The notes under the pieces were generated by a model. That model was given only the letters and a program-made list of their open reading frames with translations, did no database searches and was not told the DNA's origin. The translations under genes were made by a program, and so were the position numbers. A stretch of 64,000 bases of DNA, from contig CAKQMV010000006.1 in NCBI GenBank assembly GCA_934255135.1, positions 1-64,000 on the forward strand, read 5' to 3'. This DNA is from an uncultured Clostridia bacterium (GTDB lineage Bacteria; Bacillota; Clostridia; Peptostreptococcales; Anaerovoracaceae). Below, piece by piece: positions 16,868-24,034 of this stretch (within the stretch, counting starts at the first letter, position 1; the number at the start of each line of letters is the position of its first letter).

Positions 16868-18706
16868 CTACTTAGCAGCAGACCATGCTGCGTATCCGCC
16901 TGTGATGCAGATTACTCTGCTCTCATCAACGCCAAGCTCCTTAACAAGAGTGTTTCTAGCAAAGTTAGCGAACTTGTTTCCTGTGAAGCAGCATACAGCG
17001 TAAACCTTATCAGGGTTTGCATCTACAGCCTTCTTAAGAGTTTCCTTTGCTGCGTCTACAGAAACCATATTTCCATCCTCACCCTTAAGTGCTGTTGAGA
17101 TTGCTCCTGGGATATGACCAGCCTCATATGACTTAGCATCTCTTAGGTCGAATACTACAAGCTTCTTACCACTGTTAACATCCTTCTTTAGGTTCTCAAC
17201 AGAGATGTTGTTCTGGAAGAAGAACTTTCCTGATGTCTCTCCTGATGTAACTACAAAATCAGGATAGTTCTTTGACCATGCAACCCAGCCGCCTTCTGGT
17301 GACTTCTTTGCATCATCCCCACCAAGAGTAAAGATGTTCTTGTAGCTTACCTTTCTGTCCTTAAGCTCCTTAGTAGCCTTCTCAGCAAGCTTATTGCCTG
17401 AGTTGCATATGAGGTAGTAAGTTGCATCCTTGCCATACTTAGCAACAACAGCATCGTAGTTAGCCTTTACATCGCCATCAAGAACGCTTGCAGCTACTGA
17501 TCCTGGAATATGTCCTGCAGCAAACTTCTCGTCAGCTCTTACGTCAAGAATTACAGTCTTAGTTCCAACTGCATCGTAAACCTGCTTAGCATTTACATAA
17601 TTGTAAGAAATCTGAACGTCCTCTGTCTCAGCCCACTTTGCGTATCCACCGTCGATGCAAAGGTGCTTGTTCTCATCCATTCCGAGAAGAGTCATTACTT
17701 CCTTAGCTCTGTTTGCATACTTGTTTCCTGTGTAGCAACATACTGCGTAAAGCTTGTTAGGGTTTGCCTTTACAGCTTTGCTGATAACTGCCTTTGCTGC
17801 AGCATCGTCAAGATCACCCTTTTCATCCTTAAGTGGTGCTGAAACTGCTCCTGGGATATGGCCATTTGCATATGCTTCTGCATCTCTTACATCGATAACT
17901 GTAACCTTTGAAGCCTCACCCTTTGCAAGCTCCTTCTTGAGAACTTCCTTAGTGATGATGTGGTTGAACTCAAAGCCCTTAGCTGTCTTGCCAGGAGCGA
18001 CTACGAAGTCTGGGTAGTGCTTTGTCCATGCAACCCATCCACCTTCTGGTGACTTCTTTGCGTCGTCTCCACCAAGAGTGAAGATCTTGCTTGTTGCTAC
18101 ACCTCTCTTCTGTAGCTCAGTAGTAGCCAGGTCAGCTAGAGTGTTTCCTGAGTTGCATACAAGGTAGTACTTAGTGTTCTTGCCGTACTTCTTAACCACT
18201 GCGTTGAATGTAGCCTCTACGTCTCCATCCTTTACGCTTGCTGCAACTGCTCCAGGAACGTGTCCTGCAGCATACTTCTCTGCTGGTCTTACATCAAGAA
18301 CAACTTCGCTTCCAAGTACATTATATACTGTCTCAGCATTTACATAGTGCTGCTCAAAAGGCTTTACCGTAACCTTTACAGTCTTCTTTACCTTCTTGTT
18401 TGACTTTGAAGTTGCAGTGATTGTAGCCTTACCCTCAGCCTTAGCTGTGATAACACCTGCTGCTGATACTGTTGCAACATTCTTATTGCTTGACTTCCAA
18501 GTAACCTTCTTGCTTGCCTTAGCAGGAGTTACCTTCTTAACTGTTACCTTCTTTGTGTCATTGATCTCAAGTGTTACGTTCTTAGCGCTGAGAGTCATTG
18601 ACTTTACTTTCTTTGTTGCAGCGTTAACGCTTACACTTGAGAATACCATTGTAAGTGCAAGCGTGAGTGCCATAACTGCAGCAAATCTCTTGTTATGCTT
18701 TCTCAT
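16868..18706 (-). CDS. Secreted Big2 protein with four rhodanese domains
   Basis: The 612-residue product has a signal peptide (residues 1-29, cleavage likely after VNA), a Big2-type bacterial Ig-like domain (about 33-115: WKSSNKNVATVSAAGVITAKAEGKATITAT) and four rhodanese domains. Active-site loops are CNSGN at C184, C-Y-T-G-N at C324, CNSGN at C434 and C-F-T-G-N at C573. Domains 1 and 3 are one type (with TLGGDDAKKSPEGGWVAW after the loop) and 2 and 4 another, so the protein is a duplicated two-domain unit. Rhodaneses move sulfane sulfur or selenium as persulfide. All four cysteines are kept, so all could be active. It is probably extracytoplasmic. The start follows AAAGGAGAC in a leader conserved with the next gene. 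Confidence 0.85.
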   Translation of the reverse strand: MRKHNKRFAAVMALTLALTMVFSSVSVNAATKKVKSMTLSAKNVTLEINDTKKVTVKKVTPAKASKKVTWKSSNKNVATVSAAGVITAKAEGKATITATSKSNKKVKKTVKVTVKPFEQHYVNAETVYNVLGSEVVLDVRPAEKYAAGHVPGAVAASVKDGDVEATFNAVVKKYGKNTKYYLVCNSGNTLADLATTELQKRGVATSKIFTLGGDDAKKSPEGGWVAWTKHYPDFVVAPGKTAKGFEFNHIITKEVLKKELAKGEASKVTVIDVRDAEAYANGHIPGAVSAPLKDEKGDLDDAAAKAVISKAVKANPNKLYAVCCYTGNKYANRAKEVMTLLGMDENKHLCIDGGYAKWAETEDVQISYNYVNAKQVYDAVGTKTVILDVRADEKFAAGHIPGSVAASVLDGDVKANYDAVVAKYGKDATYYLICNSGNKLAEKATKELKDRKVSYKNIFTLGGDDAKKSPEGGWVAWSKNYPDFVVTSGETSGKFFFQNNISVENLKKDVNSGKKLVVFDLRDAKSYEAGHIPGAISTALKGEDGNMVSVDAAKETLKKAVDANPDKVYAVCCFTGNKFANFARNTLVKELGVDESRVICITGGYAAWSAAK

Positions 18707-18847
18707 TACTGATTGTCTCCTTTCATAATTGCATTATTAGAACTATACAATTGTATTCCAATAACCGTTCCATTCGCATAGATTATTTCTATACGCACTT
18801 ATTTCTTTATTAGTTTAATTAATAGTTTTGTAATTGTGATGCAGAAT

Positions 18848-18887
18848 CAAAAAAGGAGAAGAATAAGCTCTCGCCTATTCTTCTCTT
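18848..18887 (-). terminator. Terminator after the rhodanese-YdjY fusion gene
   Basis: GAGAAGAATA (18856-18865) pairs with TATTCTTCTC (18876-18885) around an inner GC/GC step, and on the minus strand is followed by CTTTTTTG. It separates the two rhodanese genes, so each is probably its own transcript. Confidence 0.85.
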
Positions 18888-18911
18888 AAAGACAACGTTA
18901 TTAAGTAACAG

Positions 18912-21008
18912 TTACTTAACTGTGTAAGTAACTGTAACAGTCTTTCCTGCCTTAGGTAGGTTAGCTGGTGTGTACTCAATCATCATAGGAGTGTCATGTC
19001 CTGAAGTGATTCCCATGTAGCATCCACCGAAGCAAGTGATACATCCAGTCTTAGCCTTGTGCTGATTGTCAAGGTTTCCTGCAAAAGCAATGTCGTAAGA
19101 ACCCTTGTAAGCCTCTCCCTTGTAAGTTGGCTTTGTTACAACCTTTGAAAGTGGGAAAGTCTTTCCACCCCATGATACTGTAAGTTTAAACTTAGCAAAA
19201 TCCTTACTTCCAACGCTCTTATTAAGCTGGTCATCAATTGACTCATCTGCCCCGAATTCATTTCCTGCAACGTCATTCCATACCTTCTTGCCAGCTACTG
19301 CTACAAGTGCATCATAGAAATCATCAGTAGTAACCTTTGTTGTAAGCAGTGTCTTTCCAGCCATTGAACCTGTCTCGTTTACGATGAACCAGTGTGCAGG
19401 CTTCTTGTTACCTGTTACCTTGCAAGTGAAAGAAACTGTCTTAGCAGCTGCATCGTATGCAATTCCACCCTTCTCTCCTGCAAGTGCGTAGTTCTTTGCT
19501 GTCCAAGCCTTCATTCCACCGTTTGCTGAAATCTTGTTATCGTCTCCACCAAGAGTCTTGATATTTGCGTTTGCTACTCCACAAATTCTAAGGTTCTTTG
19601 TGCACGCCTGTGCATATCTGTTTCCAGAATAACAGATAAGTACATATTCCTTATCCTTACCATACTTATCTACAATCTTCTTTGTATTAACGAATGCATC
19701 TCCGTCAGTCATCTCGCTTTTTACAACTGAAAGCTGGCTTGCTGATACAGCGCCTGGGATGTGTGAAGTTTTAAAGTCTGCTGCAGCACGGCAGTCAACA
19801 AGTACAGTGTTTGCGTCACCGAGCTTGCCGTTTACATAGTCAGCATTCACATAATTATAAGCCTCTAGCTCATACTTTGCCTTTGTCCAGTCCTGATTTC
19901 CACCAATGATGCAAACAACCTGAGTTTCCTTAACGCCAAGCTTGTTTACAATAATGTTTCTTGCATAATCAGCGTATGAATTACCTGTAAAGCATGCGAA
20001 TGCAAAGAATCCGTTCGGATTTGCTTCAACAATTGGCTTTAATGCAGCGATTGCCTGATCCTCAGAAACCTGTGTTTTATTGTTATCCTTGATCTCACAT
20101 AGTGATGCGTCGATTGCACCCGGGATGTGTCCTGCCTTGTAAGAAGCTGCATCTCTCACATCAACGATAGTAAGCTTCTTTCCATCTTCGATGTCCTTCT
20201 TTACATTCTCAATACTCATGTTGTTATCGAAAATGAACTTACCGCCTTCTGAAGATGGGCCAGCCTTAGCTACAAATGCTGGGTAATGCTTTGCCCATGC
20301 CTTCATTCCGCCTTCGCCTGAAACCTGGTTGTCATCTCCACCAAGAGTCTTAATCTTTCCATTTGCAACTCCGCACTTTGAAAGATTAGTTGCGCATGCC
20401 TGTGCGTATCTATTTCCAGAATAGCAGATAAGTAGGTATTCCTTGTCCTTACCATACTTTTCTACAATCTTCTTTGTGTTCTCAAGTGCATCTCCATCAG
20501 TCATATCGCCTTCCTTAACGATTGAAACCTGGCTAGCTGATACAGCACCTGGAATATGTGAAGTCTTATAATCTGCTACTGCACGGCAGTCAACAAGTAC
20601 AATGTTTGCACTTCCAGCGTTGTTGTATACATACTCAGCATTTACATAGTGCTGCTCAAAAGGCTTTACTGTAACCTTTATAGTCTTCTTTACCTTCTTG
20701 TTTGACTTTGAAGTTGCAGTGATTGTAGCCTTACCCTCAGCCTTAGCTGTGATAACACCTGCTGCTGATACTGTTGCAACATTCTTATTGCTTGACTTCC
20801 AAGTAACCTTCTTGCTTGCCTTAGCAGGAGTTACCTTCTTAACTGTTACCTTCTTTGTGTCATTGATCTCAAGTGTTACGTTCTTAGCGCTGAGAGTCAT
20901 TGACTTTACTTTCTTTGTTGCAGCGTTAACGCTTACACTTGAGAATACCATTGTAAGTGCAAGCGTGAGTGCCATAACTGCAGCAAATCTCTTGTTCTGC
21001 TTTCTCAT
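18912..21008 (-). CDS. Secreted Big2 protein with three rhodanese domains fused to a YdjY-like Cys-rich domain
   Basis: The 698-residue product has a signal peptide and Big2 module almost identical to the downstream paralogue for about 115 residues. Three rhodanese domains follow, with active loops CYSGN (C195), CFTGN (C339) and CYSGN (C459). A C-terminal domain of about 180 residues (516-698) contains the cluster TGCITCFGGCYMGITSGHD (C656, C659, C663). That last domain recurs alone in the next gene and resembles the domain I know as YdjY-type; in E. coli ydjY lies in the same gene cluster as the triple-rhodanese protein ynjE. A fusion of the two is therefore notable. Probable role: extracytoplasmic sulfur or selenium transfer. 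The cysteine cluster may bind metal or an iron-sulfur centre (inference). Confidence 0.82.
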   Translation of the reverse strand: MRKQNKRFAAVMALTLALTMVFSSVSVNAATKKVKSMTLSAKNVTLEINDTKKVTVKKVTPAKASKKVTWKSSNKNVATVSAAGVITAKAEGKATITATSKSNKKVKKTIKVTVKPFEQHYVNAEYVYNNAGSANIVLVDCRAVADYKTSHIPGAVSASQVSIVKEGDMTDGDALENTKKIVEKYGKDKEYLLICYSGNRYAQACATNLSKCGVANGKIKTLGGDDNQVSGEGGMKAWAKHYPAFVAKAGPSSEGGKFIFDNNMSIENVKKDIEDGKKLTIVDVRDAASYKAGHIPGAIDASLCEIKDNNKTQVSEDQAIAALKPIVEANPNGFFAFACFTGNSYADYARNIIVNKLGVKETQVVCIIGGNQDWTKAKYELEAYNYVNADYVNGKLGDANTVLVDCRAAADFKTSHIPGAVSASQLSVVKSEMTDGDAFVNTKKIVDKYGKDKEYVLICYSGNRYAQACTKNLRICGVANANIKTLGGDDNKISANGGMKAWTAKNYALAGEKGGIAYDAAAKTVSFTCKVTGNKKPAHWFIVNETGSMAGKTLLTTKVTTDDFYDALVAVAGKKVWNDVAGNEFGADESIDDQLNKSVGSKDFAKFKLTVSWGGKTFPLSKVVTKPTYKGEAYKGSYDIAFAGNLDNQHKAKTGCITCFGGCYMGITSGHDTPMMIEYTPANLPKAGKTVTVTYTVK

Positions 21009-21111
21009 TACTGATTATCTCCTTTCATAATCGCATTATTAGAGCACCTTAATTGTATTTCATTTAACGCCTCTTTATCATTGATTCTTTCTATAACTAT
21101 GAAATGATTCA

Positions 21112-21140
21112 CAAAAAAACATCCCCTGAATTGGGGATGA
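21112..21140 (-). terminator. Terminator after the Big2-YdjY-like gene
   Basis: CATCCCC (21120-21126) pairs perfectly with GGGGATG (21133-21139) and on the minus strand is followed by TTTTTTTG. It lies immediately after the stop at 21147. Confidence 0.88.
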
Positions 21141-21146
21141 AAATTC

Positions 21147-22121
21147 TTACTTAAGAGTATATGTTACAGTTACAGTCTTGCCTGGGACAAGAATTGATTT
21201 CTTAGGCATGTAGTGGATCTTTTTCGCTGTATCATGACATGATGTAACGCCCTGATCGCAGCTTCCGAAGCATGTGATGCAGCCAGTCTTTGATGCGCAC
21301 TGGTTGTCAACGTTTCCTGCAAATATAACCTCGTAGTTTCCATTATAATCATTTCTGTCGTAGCCTGGATAAGTGATGATGTCTGTCAGTGGATATGTCT
21401 GTCCATCAACTGTTACAGTCACTTCGAACTTTGCATAATCTGCGCTTCCGATATTCTTAGCCAGCTGGTCGTCGATTGATTCAGTGTCACCAATTGAAGT
21501 GCCAGCCTTGTCGTTCCACATCTTCTTGCCGGCGATTGATTCAATTGCTTTGTAGAAATCGTCAGTAGTTACTTTGGTCAGGAGTGGTGCTCTTTCGTGC
21601 ATACTTCCATTTTCATTAACTACAAGGTTATGCATTACTGCAACTGTATACATATCCCACTTTACTGCAGTACACTCAAGCGATACTGTCTTTGCAGCCT
21701 GATCAACTACCAGTCCGTCTGTCGTTGGAGCTGTATCTGGTGTTGGTGCAGGATCTGGGTCTGGTGTAGGATTTGGTGTTGGATCAGGATCTGGTGCTGG
21801 CTCTGTCTTAGCTACAACCTTGATTCTGATTGTTTTCTTTAACTTCTTGTTAGCCTTAGAAGTTGCAGTAATCTTTACAGTTCCTTCGGACTTACCCTTT
21901 ACTACGCCATTGCTTGACACTGTAGCAATCTTCTTGTTGCTTGTCTTCCAGTTTACCTTTGTATTGGCTTTAATCTTTACGGTCTTGCCAATGGTAACTG
22001 TTGTTGAGCTTGCCTTAAGAGTAAGCTTCTTTGCTGCCGCATTTACACCTACACTTGAAAATACCATTGCAAGAGCAAGCGTAAGTGTCATAACGATTGT
22101 AAATCTCTTATTGTTTTTCAT
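21147..22121 (-). CDS. Secreted Big2 protein with a YdjY-like Cys-rich domain
   Basis: The 324-residue product has a signal peptide (1-28), a Big2 domain (about 32-102), a Pro/Asp/Thr linker (107-133, repeats of PDPDPTPNPTP type) and a C-terminal YdjY-like domain (about 136-324). That domain carries C281, C284, C288 and C295 in GCITCFGSCDQGVTSCHD, one cysteine more than the fusion protein. It also shares VTTDDFY...AGKKMWND and SIDDQLAKNIGS with that protein. It has no rhodanese domain. The ATG at 22121 follows AAAGGAGAC. The linker suggests a surface-displayed stalk. Function unknown; linkage to rhodaneses, YedF and DUF3343 points to sulfur or selenium chemistry. Confidence 0.78.
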   Translation of the reverse strand: MKNNKRFTIVMTLTLALAMVFSSVGVNAAAKKLTLKASSTTVTIGKTVKIKANTKVNWKTSNKKIATVSSNGVVKGKSEGTVKITATSKANKKLKKTIRIKVVAKTEPAPDPDPTPNPTPDPDPAPTPDTAPTTDGLVVDQAAKTVSLECTAVKWDMYTVAVMHNLVVNENGSMHERAPLLTKVTTDDFYKAIESIAGKKMWNDKAGTSIGDTESIDDQLAKNIGSADYAKFEVTVTVDGQTYPLTDIITYPGYDRNDYNGNYEVIFAGNVDNQCASKTGCITCFGSCDQGVTSCHDTAKKIHYMPKKSILVPGKTVTVTYTLK

Positions 22122-22239
22122 TACGGATTGTCTCCTTTCCTTACCGCATTCGAATTTCATTATATAAGCAGATTCTCATTTTATCAATTCTGTGGTTCAT
22201 CATACCTCCAACACGTGAAGACGCATATGATTGTTTACT

Positions 22240-22672
22240 TCCAGAAGTTCGTCTGCCGAAGTGCTGACAATAACTATGTCTTTCTGATTTCGTATGCCAA
22301 AAAGCAGATAATGCTGTTAATAATGAAATATCATCTGCCATGGAAAAAGAGTTTGGGGCAATCGTAAGGCAGATGCTTCTCTTCAATCTCATTCATCGTC
22401 TGCATCTTAAGCAAAAAAACGCAGACGACTGAGCAAAAATCTTCAAACAATCTACGACTTACGTATCTTTCAGAACATTTCAGACGCAGACGAATTTTTA
22501 TTTTGGCATTAAACATCTGTATTTCGGCAGACGAGTTTCACAAAAGCTTGCAACGTCTGTATTTCAGCAGATGAATCATAAATATCACAGAATCATCTGC
22601 CGCAAAATGTAATGATAGATGTATATGTAGATTATGCGGCAGGAATATGCGAATCGTCTGCCGCAAAGGAGT
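22240..22672. repeat. Array B of 20-bp palindromes at 40-41-bp spacing
   Basis: This is a second cluster of the element in array A, in the 630-base gene-free gap before the truncated YdjY-like copy. Full copies are at 22514-22533 (CATCTG-tatttcgg-CAGACG) and 22554-22573 (CGTCTG-tatttcag-CAGATG). Partial units start at 22473 and 22594, giving steps of 41, 40 and 40 bp. Further single arms are near 22250, 22332, 22368, 22397, 22421 and 22655. The loop TATTTCRG also matches, in reverse, the copy at 7786-7805. A spacer (near 22502) shares the words TTTTGGCATT with one in array A (7765), so the two clusters are related beyond the arms. Confidence 0.78.
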
Positions 22673-22680
22673 ATAAGCAC

Positions 22681-22718
22681 GGAAAAAGGACACCCCCGAT
22701 ATGTCGGAGATGTCCTTA
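22681..22718 (-). terminator. Terminator after the truncated YdjY-like copy
   Basis: On the minus strand AAGGACATCTCCGA pairs with TCGGGGGTGTCCTT with two mismatches, followed by TTTCC. It lies 36 bases past the stop of the truncated copy and probably ends the yedF-DUF3343 transcript. Confidence 0.75.
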
Positions 22719-22753
22719 AATTACGCAGGCCTTCGGGCCGTGATATGGTCAGT

Positions 22754-23026
22754 TTACTTAAGCTTGTAAGTAACTGTTACAGTCTTGCCAGGAACAAGAA
22801 TTGACTTCTTAGGCATGTAGTGGATCTTTTTCGCTGTATCATGACATGATGTAACGCCCTGATCGCAGCTTCCGAAGCATGTGATGCAGCCAGTCTTTGA
22901 TGCGCGCTGGTTATCAAAGTTTCCTGCATAAATAACCTCATAATTTCCAGTATAATCCTTTCTGTCATAGCCTGGATAAGTGATGATGTCAGTCAATTGA
23001 TATGTCTGTCCGTCAACTGTTAAAGA
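22754..23026 (-). pseudogene. Truncated YdjY-like domain (3' remnant)
   Basis: The last ~90 codons match the C-terminus of the 21147-22121 protein with only about seven changes over 87 residues. The whole cluster GCITCFGSCDQGVTSCHD and the end KKSILVPGKTVTVTY-x-LK are included. DNA identity is also very high. Upstream of the homologous start (VDGQTYQLTDI) there is no signal peptide, Big2 domain or linker, only about 11 unrelated codons. I see a 5'-deleted copy, probably from recombination with its neighbour. Relative to the intact copy, the fragment has Arg for Cys in the DNQ(C/R)ASKTG stretch. A short expressed peptide cannot be excluded, but there is no good ribosome site. Confidence 0.75.
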
Positions 23027-23072
23027 AGAGAGCTGCCTCCACGGCGCCCTCTTCATCTTAAAGTCCCGTTAT

Positions 23073-23345
23073 TTACAGCAGCTTCTCCGCTGTTGTCTGC
23101 TTGGTGTCCTTATTCTTAGTCATGAAGTAAAGCGAGTATTCACCCTCCTTAAGGTCTGACTTCTCTGCCATAATCTGCTTCGCCAGATCAATCTTGTCAG
23201 GCTGAATCCTTACAGAAATTCCGCAGCTTGCTGAGATTACTCTTGGGACTGGAAGGATTGTAGCTCCCGCTTCCTTGAGAAGCTTCTCAGTGGCAATCGC
23301 ACCATGCGTATTAGAAAAAGTATACAGGTAGAATTCTTCTATCAT
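23073..23345 (-). CDS. DUF3343 protein, putative Se/S carrier-like
   Basis: A 90-residue cytosolic protein matching the DUF3343 pattern: an N-terminal FYLYTFSNTHGAIATEKLLKEAG and PVPRVISASCGISVRI. The cysteine in SASCG (about residue 42) is the candidate carrier thiol. The family is labelled as a putative selenium/sulfur carrier because it commonly lies beside yedF and other selenium genes, as here (15 bases downstream of yedF). Function is inferred from this association. The gene probably shares the yedF transcript. Confidence 0.85.
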   Translation of the reverse strand: MIEEFYLYTFSNTHGAIATEKLLKEAGATILPVPRVISASCGISVRIQPDKIDLAKQIMAEKSDLKEGEYSLYFMTKNKDTKQTTAEKLL

Positions 23346-23360
23346 CTATACCTCGCTTCA

Positions 23361-23936
23361 TTACAGAGTGATAACTTTCTCAACAGACTGCATTGCACCA
23401 AGGATGTCGTACATGTTGCTTACTGTACCAACCTTGCAGTCTTCCTTAACGCCGAAGTAGTTAAGGCATGTTCCGCATACAAGAACCTGAGTTCCCTTTG
23501 AGATGAGAGTGTTAAGATCATCGATGATCTGTGGCTCAACACCAGTTGTGAGGTTAACTCCGCCGTTCATAAAGAGAATGTAAGCAGGGATGTTCTCGCT
23601 CTCGCTTAGAGTGAAGATTGCCATCTTAGCAAGGCTCTGTCCAAGCTCATCTGAACCGCCGCCTACACCAGCCTTGTTGAAGAATACAGCATAGCTTCCC
23701 TCAGCTGCAGCTGATCCTGTGCTCTGAGTCTCGCCGTTAGCGAACTTAACAAGCTTCTTTCCCTCGAAGTCCTCAGCAGTTGCTGGTCTTCCGATTGAAT
23801 CACCAAGTCTTACAAGATTGTCAACCTGGATCTGTCCATCAACGATAACCTCAACGTCCTGAGCACCCTTGTCGAGCTCAGCCTTAGCCATGATTACTGG
23901 AATTGGGCACTGCTTGCCTGTTGCATCTATTCTCAT
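23361..23936 (-). CDS. yedF: YedF, selenium/sulfur metabolism protein (TusA-like + DsrE-like)
   Basis: The 191-residue product has an N-terminal TusA/SirA-like domain with the key cysteine in GKQCPIPVIMAK (C9) and a C-terminal DsrE-like domain (AVFFNKAGVGGGSDELGQSLAKM...FMNGGVNLT...VLVCGTCLNYFGV, with a C-G-T-C pair). This is the selenium-metabolism YedF architecture, thought to carry sulfur or selenium as persulfide/perselenide. AGGAGG precedes the ATG. It leads a two-gene unit with DUF3343, next to the secreted rhodanese genes. No selD, selA or selenoprotein is seen in the window, so selenium use cannot be confirmed. Confidence 0.9.
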   Translation of the reverse strand: MRIDATGKQCPIPVIMAKAELDKGAQDVEVIVDGQIQVDNLVRLGDSIGRPATAEDFEGKKLVKFANGETQSTGSAAAEGSYAVFFNKAGVGGGSDELGQSLAKMAIFTLSESENIPAYILFMNGGVNLTTGVEPQIIDDLNTLISKGTQVLVCGTCLNYFGVKEDCKVGTVSNMYDILGAMQSVEKVITL

Positions 23937-24034
23937 TTCTTTATCCTCCTAGTAAAAAGTTCAATACTTAATATATCTATTATACAACCGCTATCATCAT
24001 TACGCTTTATCTATAGATTTAATCAATACCACAT

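Noticed and set aside
18396..18728. 110-codon plus-strand frames over the Big2 regions (also 20698-21030)
   Set aside because: They are antisense shadows. Their mutual identity only reflects the duplicated signal-peptide/Big2 module on the minus strand.
16868..24000. Selenoprotein (in-frame UGA) in the yedF/rhodanese locus
   Set aside because: All genes have normal stops and intact cysteines at the key sites; I saw no frame continuing through a UGA with a hairpin after it, although I could not test every frame exhaustively.
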